Shown here: positions 1 to 9,819 of the stretch, in pieces
How positions within the stretch are numbered: the first letter of the stretch is position 1
How the letters are laid out: each line of letters begins with the position of its first letter
NCBI RefSeq assembly: GCF_030272615.1
Contig: NC_081411.1
Span: forward strand, 44,591,517 to 44,655,516
Direction of reading: 5' to 3'
DNA from: Cryptomeria japonica
Lineage: Eukaryota > Streptophyta > Pinopsida > Cupressales > Cupressaceae
DNA length: 64,000 nucleotides
Notes under the pieces: model-generated
Told to the model about the DNA's origin: nothing
The model's database searches: none
What the model saw: only the letters and a program-made list of their open reading frames with translations
Translations under genes and position numbers: made by a program

Positions 1-126
1 GATTCTTTCCTTGCTTGTTTATTTCTAAACAACCCTGTCATGATGTCCAATTTGATTTTCAACCAAACTAAACTCAAATCTGAATTAGAACTCTTGATCT
101 TCACCCAACAGGCTGGCAAGATCAAA
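1..126 (-). mobile_element. Start of internal region of a minus-strand LTR retrotransposon (cut by window edge)
   Basis: Read on the minus strand, this stretch follows directly after an LTR end and a tRNA-Met-type primer binding site, so it is the untranslated leader of the element whose LTR occupies 140-1009 plus 7683-8273. No coding sequence is visible in these 126 bases. The gag and pol genes and the second LTR, if present, lie to the left of the window. Confidence 0.6.
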
Positions 127-138
127 GCTCTGATACCA
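127..138 (-). promoter_or_regulatory. Primer binding site, initiator tRNA-Met type
   Basis: The minus strand reads TGGTATCAGAGC, the standard plant retrotransposon primer binding site complementary to the 3' end of initiator tRNA-Met. One base separates it from the LTR end (...TTTCA at 140). It fixes the element's direction as right to left. Confidence 0.85.
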
Positions 139-139
139 C

Positions 140-1009
140 TGAAAGATCCCTGATGGATCCCCTTGCTGATCTGCTGTAGTTTTTAAATTAATAAACTATA
201 TTTCCCTGTGTTTCCTTTGATGGTTTTAGAGAATATTCAGAAGTTGCAGAAGGTTTGTTTATTTTTGTGTCTTTGATAGTTTCTCAGCAAGTAATAATTG
301 AAGAACAAGTACATGAAAAGAGTACTGGAAATAAATGTTCATACATAGCCAAATCAGAATCGTACCAAGCAGATTTTTGATTATTTAAATCAAATAATTA
401 TCCAGATAGTGATTCCAAACAATTCCAGGAAGATTATAATAACAATGAGTCCAACCTGGATGAAGAGTGAATACTATAATCAAGAAGGAGGCTGCGGCAA
501 ACATCCAAAGCTCTTACATAGCTCCACGTGGGAAGAGAAATGGCTGCAAAGTACAGCCGTACGACTGTTAGGTGACGCTACAACCGTACGGCTGTTAGGT
601 GACGCCAAGCTAGAAACCCCAATCTCCATGCTGAACCCTAACTCTGTCCACTGAATCCTCCAAAAAAGATGTCGTACCAACTCTAAGGCACTAAAAACTG
701 AATGCAAGAACCAAATAACCACTGTGCTGGGGGCTACGTCCCAGGCAGGCAAGACCTTGGGGTTTTCGTCCCAGATGTTGAATCACTCTCCAAAGCAAAT
801 TCTCCAAATCAAAGATGAAATGTGTAAAAGGATGGATGATAATTAGGTTACCATCTCCTTATAACTCCTCCCCTCTAGCTCGAACCCTAAAAGTGTATGA
901 AAAGTGTGCTTAGGCTTATAAAGTCTTATTTCTCATTTTTAGTCGCCAAGTATAGAGAAAACGCCACTTTTTTAATATAAAAGAATTCCGTTCATCAAAA
1001 GGTCCCTGA
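140..1009 (-). mobile_element. 3' part of an LTR interrupted by the 1010-7677 element
   Basis: With 7683-8273 this forms one LTR of about 1.46 kb in minus orientation, starting TGTCATGTCCCC at 8273 and ending CA at 140. The part from about 413 to 1009 is the reverse complement of the solo LTR at 9820-10983, mostly close but more diverged over 413-530. The last 270 bases (140-412) have no counterpart in that solo copy. The 6,668-bp element at 1010-7677 splits the LTR and duplicated CCTGA (1005-1009 and 7678-7682). Open frames here are LTR sequence, not genes. Confidence 0.8.
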
Positions 1010-1334
1010 TGTTATCGCTGTTTTAAAATTGGGTTCTTTCCCCATATTTGGCTATGGTTTTTGAAAAAATTTGTATAAGATGTGGCCCCAAATGCTTCAG
1101 CCTTATTCTAAACCTAGAGGGTTTAAGGTTTTTCTAAGTTTTAGGCTTTATCTTTTGTGTTAGGTCCCCTGGTTTCTATTCCGACGTTACTTTATTTCAC
1201 TTAAGTCATGGGTCGAGGGGTCGTAAGAAGTGTCCCCCCTTGCTATTTACCTAGGCGGTCATGTTTATTATTTGAAAATTTTCGCCTTTTATTATTTCCT
1301 TCTAAAGTGCCGGGCCCAGTAAACACTGATCAAC

Positions 1335-2560
1335 TTGGGGAAAGATCCGACGGTTGGCGCTATTTCGCAAAGGCTAAGTGCTCACATTTTAAGGCTGCGA
1401 AATAGCGAGGATTAATATCGGCCGTCCATGTGTCATGCGGAGGAAGTGAAGGTTGCGGCTGTCAAGAAGGTGGGGCCCCCTCTACGTGGTCTTCTCTGGC
1501 GTATTGGAGTGCAGCACGTGGCACAGGCCGCCACAGTCAACATTTTAAGATTAAGGATCAAAGTGGGCCCCAAAGATGAGTCAGCTCACAGGTGGAGGTG
1601 ACCTGGCAGGGATAACTCTTACAATTCATTGAGACCCCGTGGCTCCTTCCAGCGAATGGAAAGTCGACAGGTCAGCTTCGAAGATGACAGGGCGCTAGGT
1701 GTCCATGATGTGTCCGTGGGCCCACCTCTTCTGAAAGCTCCTAGCAGGGTTTAAATGCTGAGCAACTTGAGAAAGGATCTGATGGTCAGCGCTATTTCGC
1801 AAAGGTTAAGTGCTTGCCCTTTAAGGCTGCGAAATAGCGAGGATTAATATCAGCCGTCCATCTGTCACGACAGGGTAAGTGGAAGGCATAGTTGTCAGTG
1901 ATAACTGGAGCCCCGTGGCTTTCTTTTGGCGTATTATAAGGTAACACGTGGCACAGGCCGCCACAGTCAGCAGGACAAGAACGCCAGGTGTCCATGATGT
2001 GTCCGTGGGCCCACCTCTTCTGAAAGCTCCTAGCAGGGCTTAAATGCCGCGCAAGTCGAGATAAGATCTAACGGCTCGCGCTATTTCGCAAGGGTAAGAT
2101 GCTCACATTTTAAGGCTGCGAAATAGCGAAAGTTAACCTGGACCGTCCACATGTCTTGATGACACGCAGTCTAAAAGGCAGCTGTGGGTCCCTATAGTGT
2201 ATGTTCGACAAATGAAAAGTTGACAGGTCAGCTTCGAAGGTGACAAGAAAGCCAAGTGTCTATGGCGTTTCAGTGGGCCCACCATTTCTGAGGTAAACCT
2301 GTCGAGACTGAGGTGGGGCCCCCATGGTTCTTCTTCCGGCAAATGACATAATGACAAATCAGCACAGTGGATGACTAGATGCTAGATGTCACTGATGACT
2401 CAGCGGGCCCACCATTCCTGAGGACCTGTTCGAAGGATTAAAAGGTGATTAACTTGAAAGATAATCCAACGGCCCGCGCTATTTCGCAAGGGTTAAGTGC
2501 TCACCCTTTAAGGCTGCGAAATAGCGAGAATGAATATCAGCCGTCCACGTGTCGTGATGA
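1335..2560 (+). repeat. Four hairpin-bearing direct repeats upstream of the large ORF
   Basis: A block of about 110 bp occurs four times. Each block contains a perfect 12-bp inverted repeat, CGCTATTTCGCA with TGCGAAATAGCG, spanning exactly 50 nt: 1358-1407, 1790-1839, 2079-2128 and 2477-2526. The 26-nt loop is moderately conserved, and each hairpin is followed by a GCCGTCCA or ACCGTCCA motif. Spacer modules also repeat: the stretches ending TTTAAATGC or CTTAAATGC before copies 2 and 3, and a CACGTGGCACAGGCCGCCAC motif at about 1516 and 1947. Equal hairpin size with varying spacers suggests the palindrome is the conserved unit, for example a protein binding site, a structured RNA or a transposition signal. 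The sequence alone does not choose between these. Confidence 0.85.
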
Positions 2561-2598
2561 TGACATGGCAAAAAGAGAAAAGCACGGGCCCGCTGCAG

Positions 2599-2605
2599 TA
2601 TAAAG
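2599..2605 (+). promoter_or_regulatory. Candidate TATA box for the large ORF
   Basis: TATAAAG lies in a GC-rich context just after the hairpin array and about 500 bp before the ORF start, which would place transcription start near 2630. A pyrimidine tract ending TTGCAG at 3003-3019 looks like a 3' splice site and could pair with CAAGTAAGG at 2884-2892 to remove a 133-nt leader intron (2887-3019). Promoter and intron are both predictions. Confidence 0.45.
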
Positions 2606-3102
2606 GGCGACATTCAGCCAGTATCAAAATAGAATGCGAGGGGATTTTCTAAGCCAATGGTCAGATGCCGCGTGGTATTATGTAGCCAATAAAAGATAGG
2701 ACTTAGACTAAGGACAAAGCCGTCAAAATGAAATTCACAGAGAGACACTTGCAGAAAGACTGCGGCCCGTTGGAGCTAAAATATGAATTCTCGTATGAAT
2801 TCGATTTTGAAGGGACGGTCGAAGCATGCGGAATCAATGTTACAGTTAAGGCCCAGAGTACAAGCATTTGATTTCCTAACAACCAAGTAAGGATACTTCT
2901 TAAAAGGATTTTTGCAGAGGAGGCAAACGCAGAGTTATCTTTTACAAACACAGAGAAGGCGAATTGGTTGCAGAGCGAATTTCTTCGAGCAAGCATCAGG
3001 TTTTTTTCTTATTTTGCAGCCGTTCTTGTGTTGTAATGCGTGAAACTGTTCTTGTATAACAGAAATAGTTTCAGAAGTGATATTTATCTGGTTGTATTGA
3101 AA

Positions 3103-6100
3103 ATGGCTCCTAAAAGGGAATTCTCTGGTAAAGTTGATTATCTTGAAAGAAGTGTGTGTGATGACTTCTTAGAGCAGTTGACGCTGTCAACCAACCAGGC
3201 ATCTAAGGCCAAAGAATTAATACCCAGGGCTCCACGACTGAGAATTGGAGAAGGATTGTATGATAAGGGTAATTGGTTAAGAGACCCACAGGTTGGGCTG
3301 TCTGGGTTGGGATTATTTAAAATCGGTTTCGGAATGAGGAATTCTCCTGCTCCTCAAAATAGCATTTGGGAATTAGATGTTGGGAAATTGGTAGTCCCAG
3401 GGGTGTTCATGGATACAGATTTGTTAACCCAGATGGCATTAAATTATGATTCAGTTACCAGGTGTATCCGGGATGTGAATGGAAAAACCCTCGTGGAGAT
3501 AAATGCAGAAGAGCTGAGAAAAGCGTTTGGGCTTAGTGAGTTTACCAATTTCTTGGAGCATATAAACTTCACACAATTAACTCAGGTATACAGGGCACAG
3601 AGGACTCATCTCAGGAATGGGCCTCTCAAAGAACTTTTTCTGAAAGTGGGAGGGTTAACAGTTGTAGGGCCCAATACACAAGAACCCTTTTCACTAAGTA
3701 TGTTTACCTTAAGGGCAAAAGGGATGTACTGGGCACTTTGCCAAGTTCTAGGAGAGGATGCTGAATCTAATGTACCAAATCATTATCTGTTAATGATTGT
3801 TCAAATTCTGAATCCTTCTCTTGCTATTACATTTGATTATGCCTCCTATATTGCTGATGCTATCCATGGAGGACTGATGGGGATAAAGAATGGGAAGGTG
3901 GATAGGCCATTTGGGTGGTATTCATTATTGATGCACCTCTTCCTCTTCAAAGGTGGAGATTATTTTGCCAGTGGAATGGATCTGGTAAAAGAAAAGGAGG
4001 GAGAGAAGATGCCGGTACAATTATGGAGTACCGTATTGTCATGGGATAGAGAGGATGCAAGTTTTCTAAAGTTTGATAAATACTTTGCATCCAAAATAAG
4101 GACTCTTCTTTGCTCTGACAATCCACGAGTCCCCAAGATTCTTCTGGAATTCTTAAGACCAAAAGAATTCGCAGAGAATGTCAAGATTGTTCATAACTGG
4201 GGTGATATGTATTTGTATCCAGTGTCCACAGTGTTTAGGGTTTTTGGTTTCAGAGGCACCCCATTTTTGTTACCATACCAGGTCCCCCTCAAAGTGGGAA
4301 TAGCTGAAATTCTCAGACAAATTGGTGACTTGCAAGAGGCAGAGTTAACAGGCCGAGGTAAAGGGACTATTTTCCCTACAGCTACAGTAGCCCACCAATT
4401 TGTAATCACCAAGGGCGGCTGGAAATGTTTTGAGGATTTCCTCAAACCCTACCATTTGTCCACTGCAGTGTCAAGATGTGCTGATCCGGAGGACTTCTAC
4501 AATGGTGTATTCCGGAAGAAGGTAGCATGCAGAGGTAGGCCCCACCAATTCCACTTTCCTGAAGACCTCATCAGGAATGAATTTGATTTGGATGAACAGG
4601 AGTTGAGAAAGGAAAAATGGGTAGCTTACAAGAAGGCCCTGGATTTTGTGCATCAATTTGATGCTAGCTATGACCCATTGTCTAGCTTCTTCCCATTGGA
4701 AGAAAAGATAAAATTTTTGATTATTTGTTTTGAGGATGTGATGCAGACAATAAAGGAGAAAAGGGGAGTTGTAATTAAAAACAACCCTGAGAAAGCAAGA
4801 ATGATTTTGGGGAAATCAGCTCCTATTAAAGCCATCCCTCCTGGTGATTACACCCTGCATAAGAAAGCAGGTTATAGTGTGTTGGTGTCTGCAAGAGGGG
4901 AACCCTCTTCATCTAAAGGGAAGAGGAAAGCACATGAAGTCATTGACATCCAAGACAGCCCAAAGAAGCAGAGGGTGGGGAAGGAAGTGCAATCAGATAC
5001 ACCCTTATATTCCCCATCCCAATCCCCTCTCCACATTGGAGATGAACAAGCAGCAACTAAATACCTCTCTCAGTTGGGTAGTTTGGGGGAGATTGCGTAT
5101 ACATATGATGAAGTGGAAGAGGGGATGCCAGAAGAACCCACTGAAGCACAAATGGACATCACCTCGACTGAACTTAAAGGCCAAGAGTGGGATCCTGAGA
5201 TAAAGAAGGCCACTAGTGCTTTTCTAGCCGATGATAGTTTTGTAACATCTGAAGCATTCATGCAGTTTATATGGAAACAACATATAGATAAATATAATGC
5301 TAGATGTGAAACAAGAAAGGCAGAACAATTAAATAAAGATCCAGCCTTGGTGGAGGAAGAAATAAAACAGGAGATGATGGAAGAATTCAAAACCATCACT
5401 TCTGAACAGGGGAGAGATTTAGTAGCACAAGCTGGAGTGCTCATTTTGCCAGAATGGAATATTGCTGATGCTCTGGTGCTGGATGCAGTGAGGAAAGAAA
5501 CCAAACCCATGGAAGGGGTTACATTCAGTAAAGACAATGCTGCTCTAGTCATGTGGTCCCTTAAGAGAAATGAGGACAAGAAGGGTAAAGACACCACAGG
5601 GACAAGTCACATTGGCGGATTGATGGTCAGGAGAGTAGAAAGCACAGGGGTAGTAGAGGCTGCTAGCACGGTGTTGGAGACTGCCAAATTTAGTGTTGCA
5701 GTAGCTGAGAAGGATGCTAAAGAAAAGGAGGCTCTCCAGCTCAAATTGGAAACAGTCTTGAAGGCTTATGACAGTGCCAAGGAGGAAATAAGAGGCAAGG
5801 AGAGTATTATTGCCAGATTGCAGAGCCAATTAGCAGGACAACGTCAACAAGGTGAATCTTCAACATTAATGATCACCTCTTCTCCTGCAAGACCTCCACC
5901 TACTAGTCCCATTATTGAGCTTCCACCATCTCCTGCACCTTCCAGCTCTCAGATGATAGAGATAACTCCCCAAGAATTGGAGAGTCTTAAGCAAACTCAG
6001 GCCTATTATGCAGGGAAGTATGAAGAAAAGATCAAGGCCACAGTCTCCAGTTTTGCAGACACTATAAATGCTTCACTCCTTCACAATAGTGTAGGAAAAG

Positions 6101-6705
6101 TCATGGAGATATGGACTGAGTTGATAAGAGATAAAGTCATATTGACACCCATTTTTGACAGATGGAGGCCTAGGGAGCAGGATTTAGAGTTCATGTGTGT
6201 TTCCTGTGATGAGGCAAGAGCTAACCCTATTATCAAATCCACTTCTGATATTACTAAGAGTTTATTGCAATTGGTGACAGAGGTGGATAATGTGGAAAGA
6301 AGGGTTAAATTGCTTAAAAAGGAATACACTGATCAGGTGTGTGAATTACTCCCAGGAATTTTTGCTAATCCAGATCAACTGAAAGACAAACAGATATGGC
6401 TCAATGAGATAAATGTTAAATTGTCAGCAAGGGTCAAGGGAATTATTGATCTGGATGACACCTCATTTTTTGTTATAACCATACAGGAAATAGAGAGAAT
6501 TAAATCACACTACAGTTTTCTTAACTCAGAAGTCAACAAACTGAGGAATTCTTGGAAAGGGTTGACTAAGGTTAAAAGTGATGTGATTAATTTTGTATGG
6601 CCGACCGAGGAGACGTATGGTGAGTTGGGAATTAAATATTCCACTCGAGATCCGGAGCAATTAGAGAACGTCCCTGAAAAGCCAGAGGAGGTTGCAACTG
6701 AATAA
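3103..6705 (+). CDS. Intact 1,200-aa protein of unknown function inside the 6.67-kb element
   Basis: The frame is open upstream to 3040, but the first ATG is at 3103 in a good plant context (A at -3, G at +4; protein starts MAPKREFSG). Residues about 1-560 form a globular, Trp- and Phe-rich region. The segment RCIRDVNGKTLVEINAEEL near residue 130 resembles the N-terminal fold seen in plant transposon-associated proteins (Transposase_32 or mobile-domain type), a weak pattern-level resemblance only. Around residues 603-625 lie basic clusters (KGKRK, PKKQR) flanking an acidic VIDIQD motif, compatible with a bipartite nuclear localisation signal and a SUMO-interaction motif. About 862-912 is Ala/Lys/Glu-rich and heptad-like (coiled coil), 926-957 is Pro/Ser-rich, and about 970-1170 is predicted helical. 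I see no DDE triad, reverse transcriptase, zinc knuckle or helicase motif. It is free of stops while neighbouring retroelement genes are broken, implying recent activity or selection. It could be the element's own mobility or packaging factor, or a captured host gene. Confidence 0.8.
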   Translation: MAPKREFSGKVDYLERSVCDDFLEQLTLSTNQASKAKELIPRAPRLRIGEGLYDKGNWLRDPQVGLSGLGLFKIGFGMRNSPAPQNSIWELDVGKLVVPGVFMDTDLLTQMALNYDSVTRCIRDVNGKTLVEINAEELRKAFGLSEFTNFLEHINFTQLTQVYRAQRTHLRNGPLKELFLKVGGLTVVGPNTQEPFSLSMFTLRAKGMYWALCQVLGEDAESNVPNHYLLMIVQILNPSLAITFDYASYIADAIHGGLMGIKNGKVDRPFGWYSLLMHLFLFKGGDYFASGMDLVKEKEGEKMPVQLWSTVLSWDREDASFLKFDKYFASKIRTLLCSDNPRVPKILLEFLRPKEFAENVKIVHNWGDMYLYPVSTVFRVFGFRGTPFLLPYQVPLKVGIAEILRQIGDLQEAELTGRGKGTIFPTATVAHQFVITKGGWKCFEDFLKPYHLSTAVSRCADPEDFYNGVFRKKVACRGRPHQFHFPEDLIRNEFDLDEQELRKEKWVAYKKALDFVHQFDASYDPLSSFFPLEEKIKFLIICFEDVMQTIKEKRGVVIKNNPEKARMILGKSAPIKAIPPGDYTLHKKAGYSVLVSARGEPSSSKGKRKAHEVIDIQDSPKKQRVGKEVQSDTPLYSPSQSPLHIGDEQAATKYLSQLGSLGEIAYTYDEVEEGMPEEPTEAQMDITSTELKGQEWDPEIKKATSAFLADDSFVTSEAFMQFIWKQHIDKYNARCETRKAEQLNKDPALVEEEIKQEMMEEFKTITSEQGRDLVAQAGVLILPEWNIADALVLDAVRKETKPMEGVTFSKDNAALVMWSLKRNEDKKGKDTTGTSHIGGLMVRRVESTGVVEAASTVLETAKFSVAVAEKDAKEKEALQLKLETVLKAYDSAKEEIRGKESIIARLQSQLAGQRQQGESSTLMITSSPARPPPTSPIIELPPSPAPSSSQMIEITPQELESLKQTQAYYAGKYEEKIKATVSSFADTINASLLHNSVGKVMEIWTELIRDKVILTPIFDRWRPREQDLEFMCVSCDEARANPIIKSTSDITKSLLQLVTEVDNVERRVKLLKKEYTDQVCELLPGIFANPDQLKDKQIWLNEINVKLSARVKGIIDLDDTSFFVITIQEIERIKSHYSFLNSEVNKLRNSWKGLTKVKSDVINFVWPTEETYGELGIKYSTRDPEQLENVPEKPEEVATE

Positions 6706-7677
6706 CCTGTCCAACAGACTGCTAAAGAAGCTGAAAAGAGCGCATAACTGAAATTGTAACTTCTTCAATTTTTGAAGTAATTGTAACAAACTTTCCTCAA
6801 AGAAGTCCGAAGCTTTGTGCATCCATATTGTTATAAATGGATACCAGGACTAGAGAGAAAGGGATCACGCAATTTTTGTAAGAAAACGCTGCAGAAATGT
6901 TATCTGAGCTTTTCCAAAGTTTAATGGAGAATCAGACTCTTGTAAAATCTTTTTTCAAATGAATATCAATATACAGACCATCAGTTTTGAGTAAAGCTCT
7001 GTGTCGTCTTCAAATTTGTCCTTGATCGTATTTACTCTTTCATTCAGAATAATCTAGGATTTTTCTGTTTGAATGGAATTGTAAAGCAATCTCAGTATGG
7101 GTGTTTTTAGCATTTCTCTTTAGGAGGGAAATTAAACAGGCATGACCACTCTACCAGTAGATACTTCGGGATGAACTTTGAATTTTGAGGATCCCAGCTT
7201 ATTTTGAGGTGATTAAATTCTTGTTGATGTTAGGCATTTACAGGGATAAATGGAGACCAAGTTGATGGGAAGTATAGAGATGTTTTATTTCAGGAGTTTT
7301 ATTCGAGTTTGAGTGACTCTGTAGCCTTGGATAAAGCACTGGTACTAATCGAAGCTGTTTATTGCATGCTTTGTTGATCAAATATACTGAAGTTGAATAT
7401 TGTTTCATTCTTTGCTTTCAGTTGTTTTTTTTTTAAGGTGAATAAACTCACTGGTTTTCTGGACTGGTTTGCTGTGGGTTTGTTGCTTAAGAGTGTGAAT
7501 TTAATTCACAAAGGGTATACCCGCCTGGGCTTAGGGAAGAGCCCGAAGTGTAGAAGGTCTAAACAAACCTTGTCATATGTTGTCTCTGAAATCCTTTTAT
7601 CCTTGATGTCTTCTTGGCACTCATTTTAGATTATATTATTAAAGGCATTGAAGGGTAATCAGATTTTGAGAACAACA
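6706..7677 (+). other. Non-coding 3' arm of the 6.67-kb element
   Basis: About 970 bp between the stop codon and the element end. It is AT-rich, has no convincing ORF or hairpin copy, and shows no recognisable match to the 5' arm in either orientation. Short TGTAA-type motifs just after the stop could serve in polyadenylation. The extreme end reads GAACAACA. Confidence 0.5.
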
Positions 7678-7682
7678 CCTGA

Positions 7683-8273
7683 CAAATGGGAAACATTTAG
7701 AAAAGTTCAAGACCTTTCCAACGAGCTATAACACATGGGCATATGCATCCAGATGAAGCCAAAAACCCCTTATTACTCCAAAATGGCTATAAACATAGCC
7801 TTATTTAATTAATTAAACGCTAACTTAGGAAATATTTAAATATATTAAAAATATAACCCAAATAGCTGCAAAAGGCTCAAATGACTCCAAAAGCCTGAAA
7901 CGGAACCTGTCACCTTTCTGTGACTGATGTCGGAAATCATGGATCAACTGGCAGTCTCATCCCTAAAATCTAGGGATGCTCCTAGAAACTAGGAAACACA
8001 CCCAAATCTCTTGAAACTGAAACCAAGGAATGGTCTCATGGAACCCCAACCCTGGACGCTGTCACAACCTCCTAAAAAGTAGGAACTACCTCCTAAAATG
8101 TAGGAACTGCTTCCTAAAATCAAGGAAATGAACTAGTCTACTACTGCCAGAAACACCAAATCCAAACACTGAATATCCTGACTGAGTCTCTATCCACCAT
8201 TGCCAGCCTACAAGACTCCATAATAGGCTAACTCACATGTCTCTGCTGTCCACTCTAGAAAGGGGACATGACA
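7683..8273 (-). mobile_element. 5' part of the interrupted minus-strand LTR
   Basis: This is the reverse complement of 9820-10414 with few differences, and it continues into 140-1009 once the 1010-7677 insertion is removed. The LTR begins TGTCATGTCCCC at 8273 and lies directly against the Copia integrase codons for FCKDA, so the parent element inserted into that integrase gene. Its other LTR and the matching target duplication are off-window. Confidence 0.85.
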
Positions 8274-9228
8274 CAGCATCTTTACAAAACTCTTTAAACA
8301 TTTCTGATGTGTATTCCCTACCATTGTCAGTCCTAAGAGTTTTGATTTTCCTACTAGAGTGATTTTCTGTTATAGATTTGAACTCTTTAAATTTCCTAAG
8401 AATATCTTCAAATTCTTTACTTTTAAGGAAATAAATCCAAGTTTTCCTAGAAAAATCGTCTACAAAGATTACATAGTATAATGCGTTTCCTAGTGATGGT
8501 TCAGACATAGGCCCACATAAGTCAGAGTGAACTAGTTCTAGTACCCCTTTAGTTTTTCTAGAAAGAGCTTTTAGTGTTTTTCCCTAGTGCACATCCTTTA
8601 CAAACATCTGAATGAATTGGCTTTAGTTTAGGTAGTCCTGTGACTAATTTAGAGCACGAAAATGTAAGTGCCCTAGTCTTCTATGCCAAATTTCTGCTTG
8701 ATCTATGACTTCATGAAGTAAGGTTTGATTTGGCTCATTACACAATTCATATAGGTGCCCTTGTCTGTAACCAATCACTTGTGCTCTTTTGAAGGTGGCT
8801 GTTTTTGGCCATGCCATTACCTTTCCTTCTATGAATGAGACTCTATATCCGTCATCCTCAAGTGCAGAGATAGAGACTAAGTTCCTTTTGATGCCTGGTA
8901 CAAATAGTACCCCGATGAGTTGGATTGAGATTCTAGACTTCAGTCTGATTGTACATGTCCCGACACCCTTTACAGGATGTGCAGAGTCATCCCCTATCGT
9001 TACCTCTTCATTTGATCCCTTTTCCATTGAGTCTAGTAATTCTCTGAATCCGGTAACATGTCTTGATGATCCACTGTCTATCACCCAAGTGTTAGACTTG
9101 TTTGAAGCTTGACTTGATAGTGCTGAATATAATACAAACTTCTTAGATTCAAGTTCTGTGTTCCTCTCTACTTTGGCGAATGATGCCTGTTGTTTTACTT
9201 TATCAGGACAGTTAAATGACATGTGTCC
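8274..9228 (-). pseudogene. Copia protease and integrase fragment (decayed)
   Basis: Read right to left this continues the gag frame. The protease is marked by WVIDSGSSRHVTG (about 9075-9115). The GAG_pre-integrase motif IWHRRLGHL follows near 8670, then the integrase core with HSDLCGP, FVDDFSRKTWIYFLKSK and TDNGREY. Stops and shifts occur between 8509 and 8650. Two of the three catalytic acidic residues are present (HSD and DNG); the last Glu is lost because the frame ends at FCKDA, where the LTR at 8273 is inserted. Reverse transcriptase and RNase H would lie beyond the left window edge. Domain order pro-int before RT is Copia (Ty1) type. Confidence 0.85.
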
Positions 9229-9819
9229 CTATTGATCACATCTATGACATTGGATTTTTGACATGTCTTTCTTATGAAAGCTTTTCCCATGATGGGATTT
9301 TCTCTTCTTCAAGTTTCTCTTCTTGCCTTTCTTACTGGAGTCGGTGTTCAGAATGTGGATGTCCTCATCTTTAGTTTTGTGATTTCCCCCTTTCATTTGC
9401 CTTGACTCTTCAAGGAGGCAGTCATCCCTTAGTCGATCAAATTCTGTAAATTTATCCCTTGCATTTATGCCTTGTTTGAATGATTCCCAGGATTTAGGTA
9501 ATCCATCTAGAGTAATCATTGATAGTTCTTGCTTCTCGACATGATAATCAAGTTTTTGCAGTTGATCTTTGAGTGAACCTATCCTCATGAAGTATGAGTT
9601 TATTGTTTCACCTTTATTTATACTTATGTGGTTCAACTGTCTTTTTAGAGCTAGGGTTTTGCTCGGATTGTTTATCTCATACGTCTTTTCAAGGGTTTTG
9701 AACATTTCATAAGCGTTGTCATATTTTAATATAAGTGGTATTATGTGATCCGTTACTGCATCTATCACGATTTTTACAGCTTTATCATTTCCTTCATTCC
9801 ACACAGTTTTCTCAGGTTC
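9229..9819 (-). pseudogene. Copia gag, C-terminal part
   Basis: After removal of the LTR at 9820-10983 the frame joins seamlessly to the gag start at 10989-11126 (...PADE joined to PEKTVWNEG). It encodes a UBN2-type gag with TVWNEGNDKAVKIVIDAV and the helical LKRQLNHI and FMRIGSLKDQL segments, then a basic linker and the start of a CCHC zinc knuckle (CHRCDQ). A TAG interrupts the knuckle (CHRC-DQ-stop-GHMSFNC), after which the protease frame continues in phase. Confidence 0.85.

Larger units (their letters stand above)
1010..7677 (+). mobile_element. Unclassified 6.67-kb mobile element with CCTGA target duplication and one large ORF
   Basis: The boundaries come from the uninterrupted copy of the host LTR at 9820-10983. 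The homology stops at 1009 and resumes at 7678, and both junctions carry CCTGA, so this is a clean 6,668-bp insertion with a 5-bp target duplication. The ends read TGTTATCG and GAACAACA. TG...CA ends with 5-bp duplications are typical of integrase-mediated LTR elements, yet I see no long direct repeat between the two ends, no primer binding site, no polypurine tract and no gag or pol motif. Terminal inverted repeats are only about 4-5 bp. Inside, in order: an upstream repeat region with four hairpins (1335-2560), a TATA box (2599), an intact 1,200-codon ORF (3103-6705) and about 970 bp of non-coding 3' sequence. Possible classes: a non-autonomous element moved in trans by an integrase-like enzyme, a DNA transposon of an unfamiliar family, or an LTR element whose repeats I failed to recognise. 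Confidence 0.75.

Noticed and set aside
480-752. 90-aa minus-strand ORF related to the 114-aa plus-strand ORF at 10614-10958
   Set aside because: Both lie in copies of the same LTR; the similarity comes from LTR DNA homology, and the frames do not match a known protein.
1010-7677. Calling the 6.67-kb insertion an LTR retrotransposon because of TG...CA ends
   Set aside because: No terminal direct repeat was found. A TGTTATC at 6898 matches the 5' end for only seven bases and then diverges.
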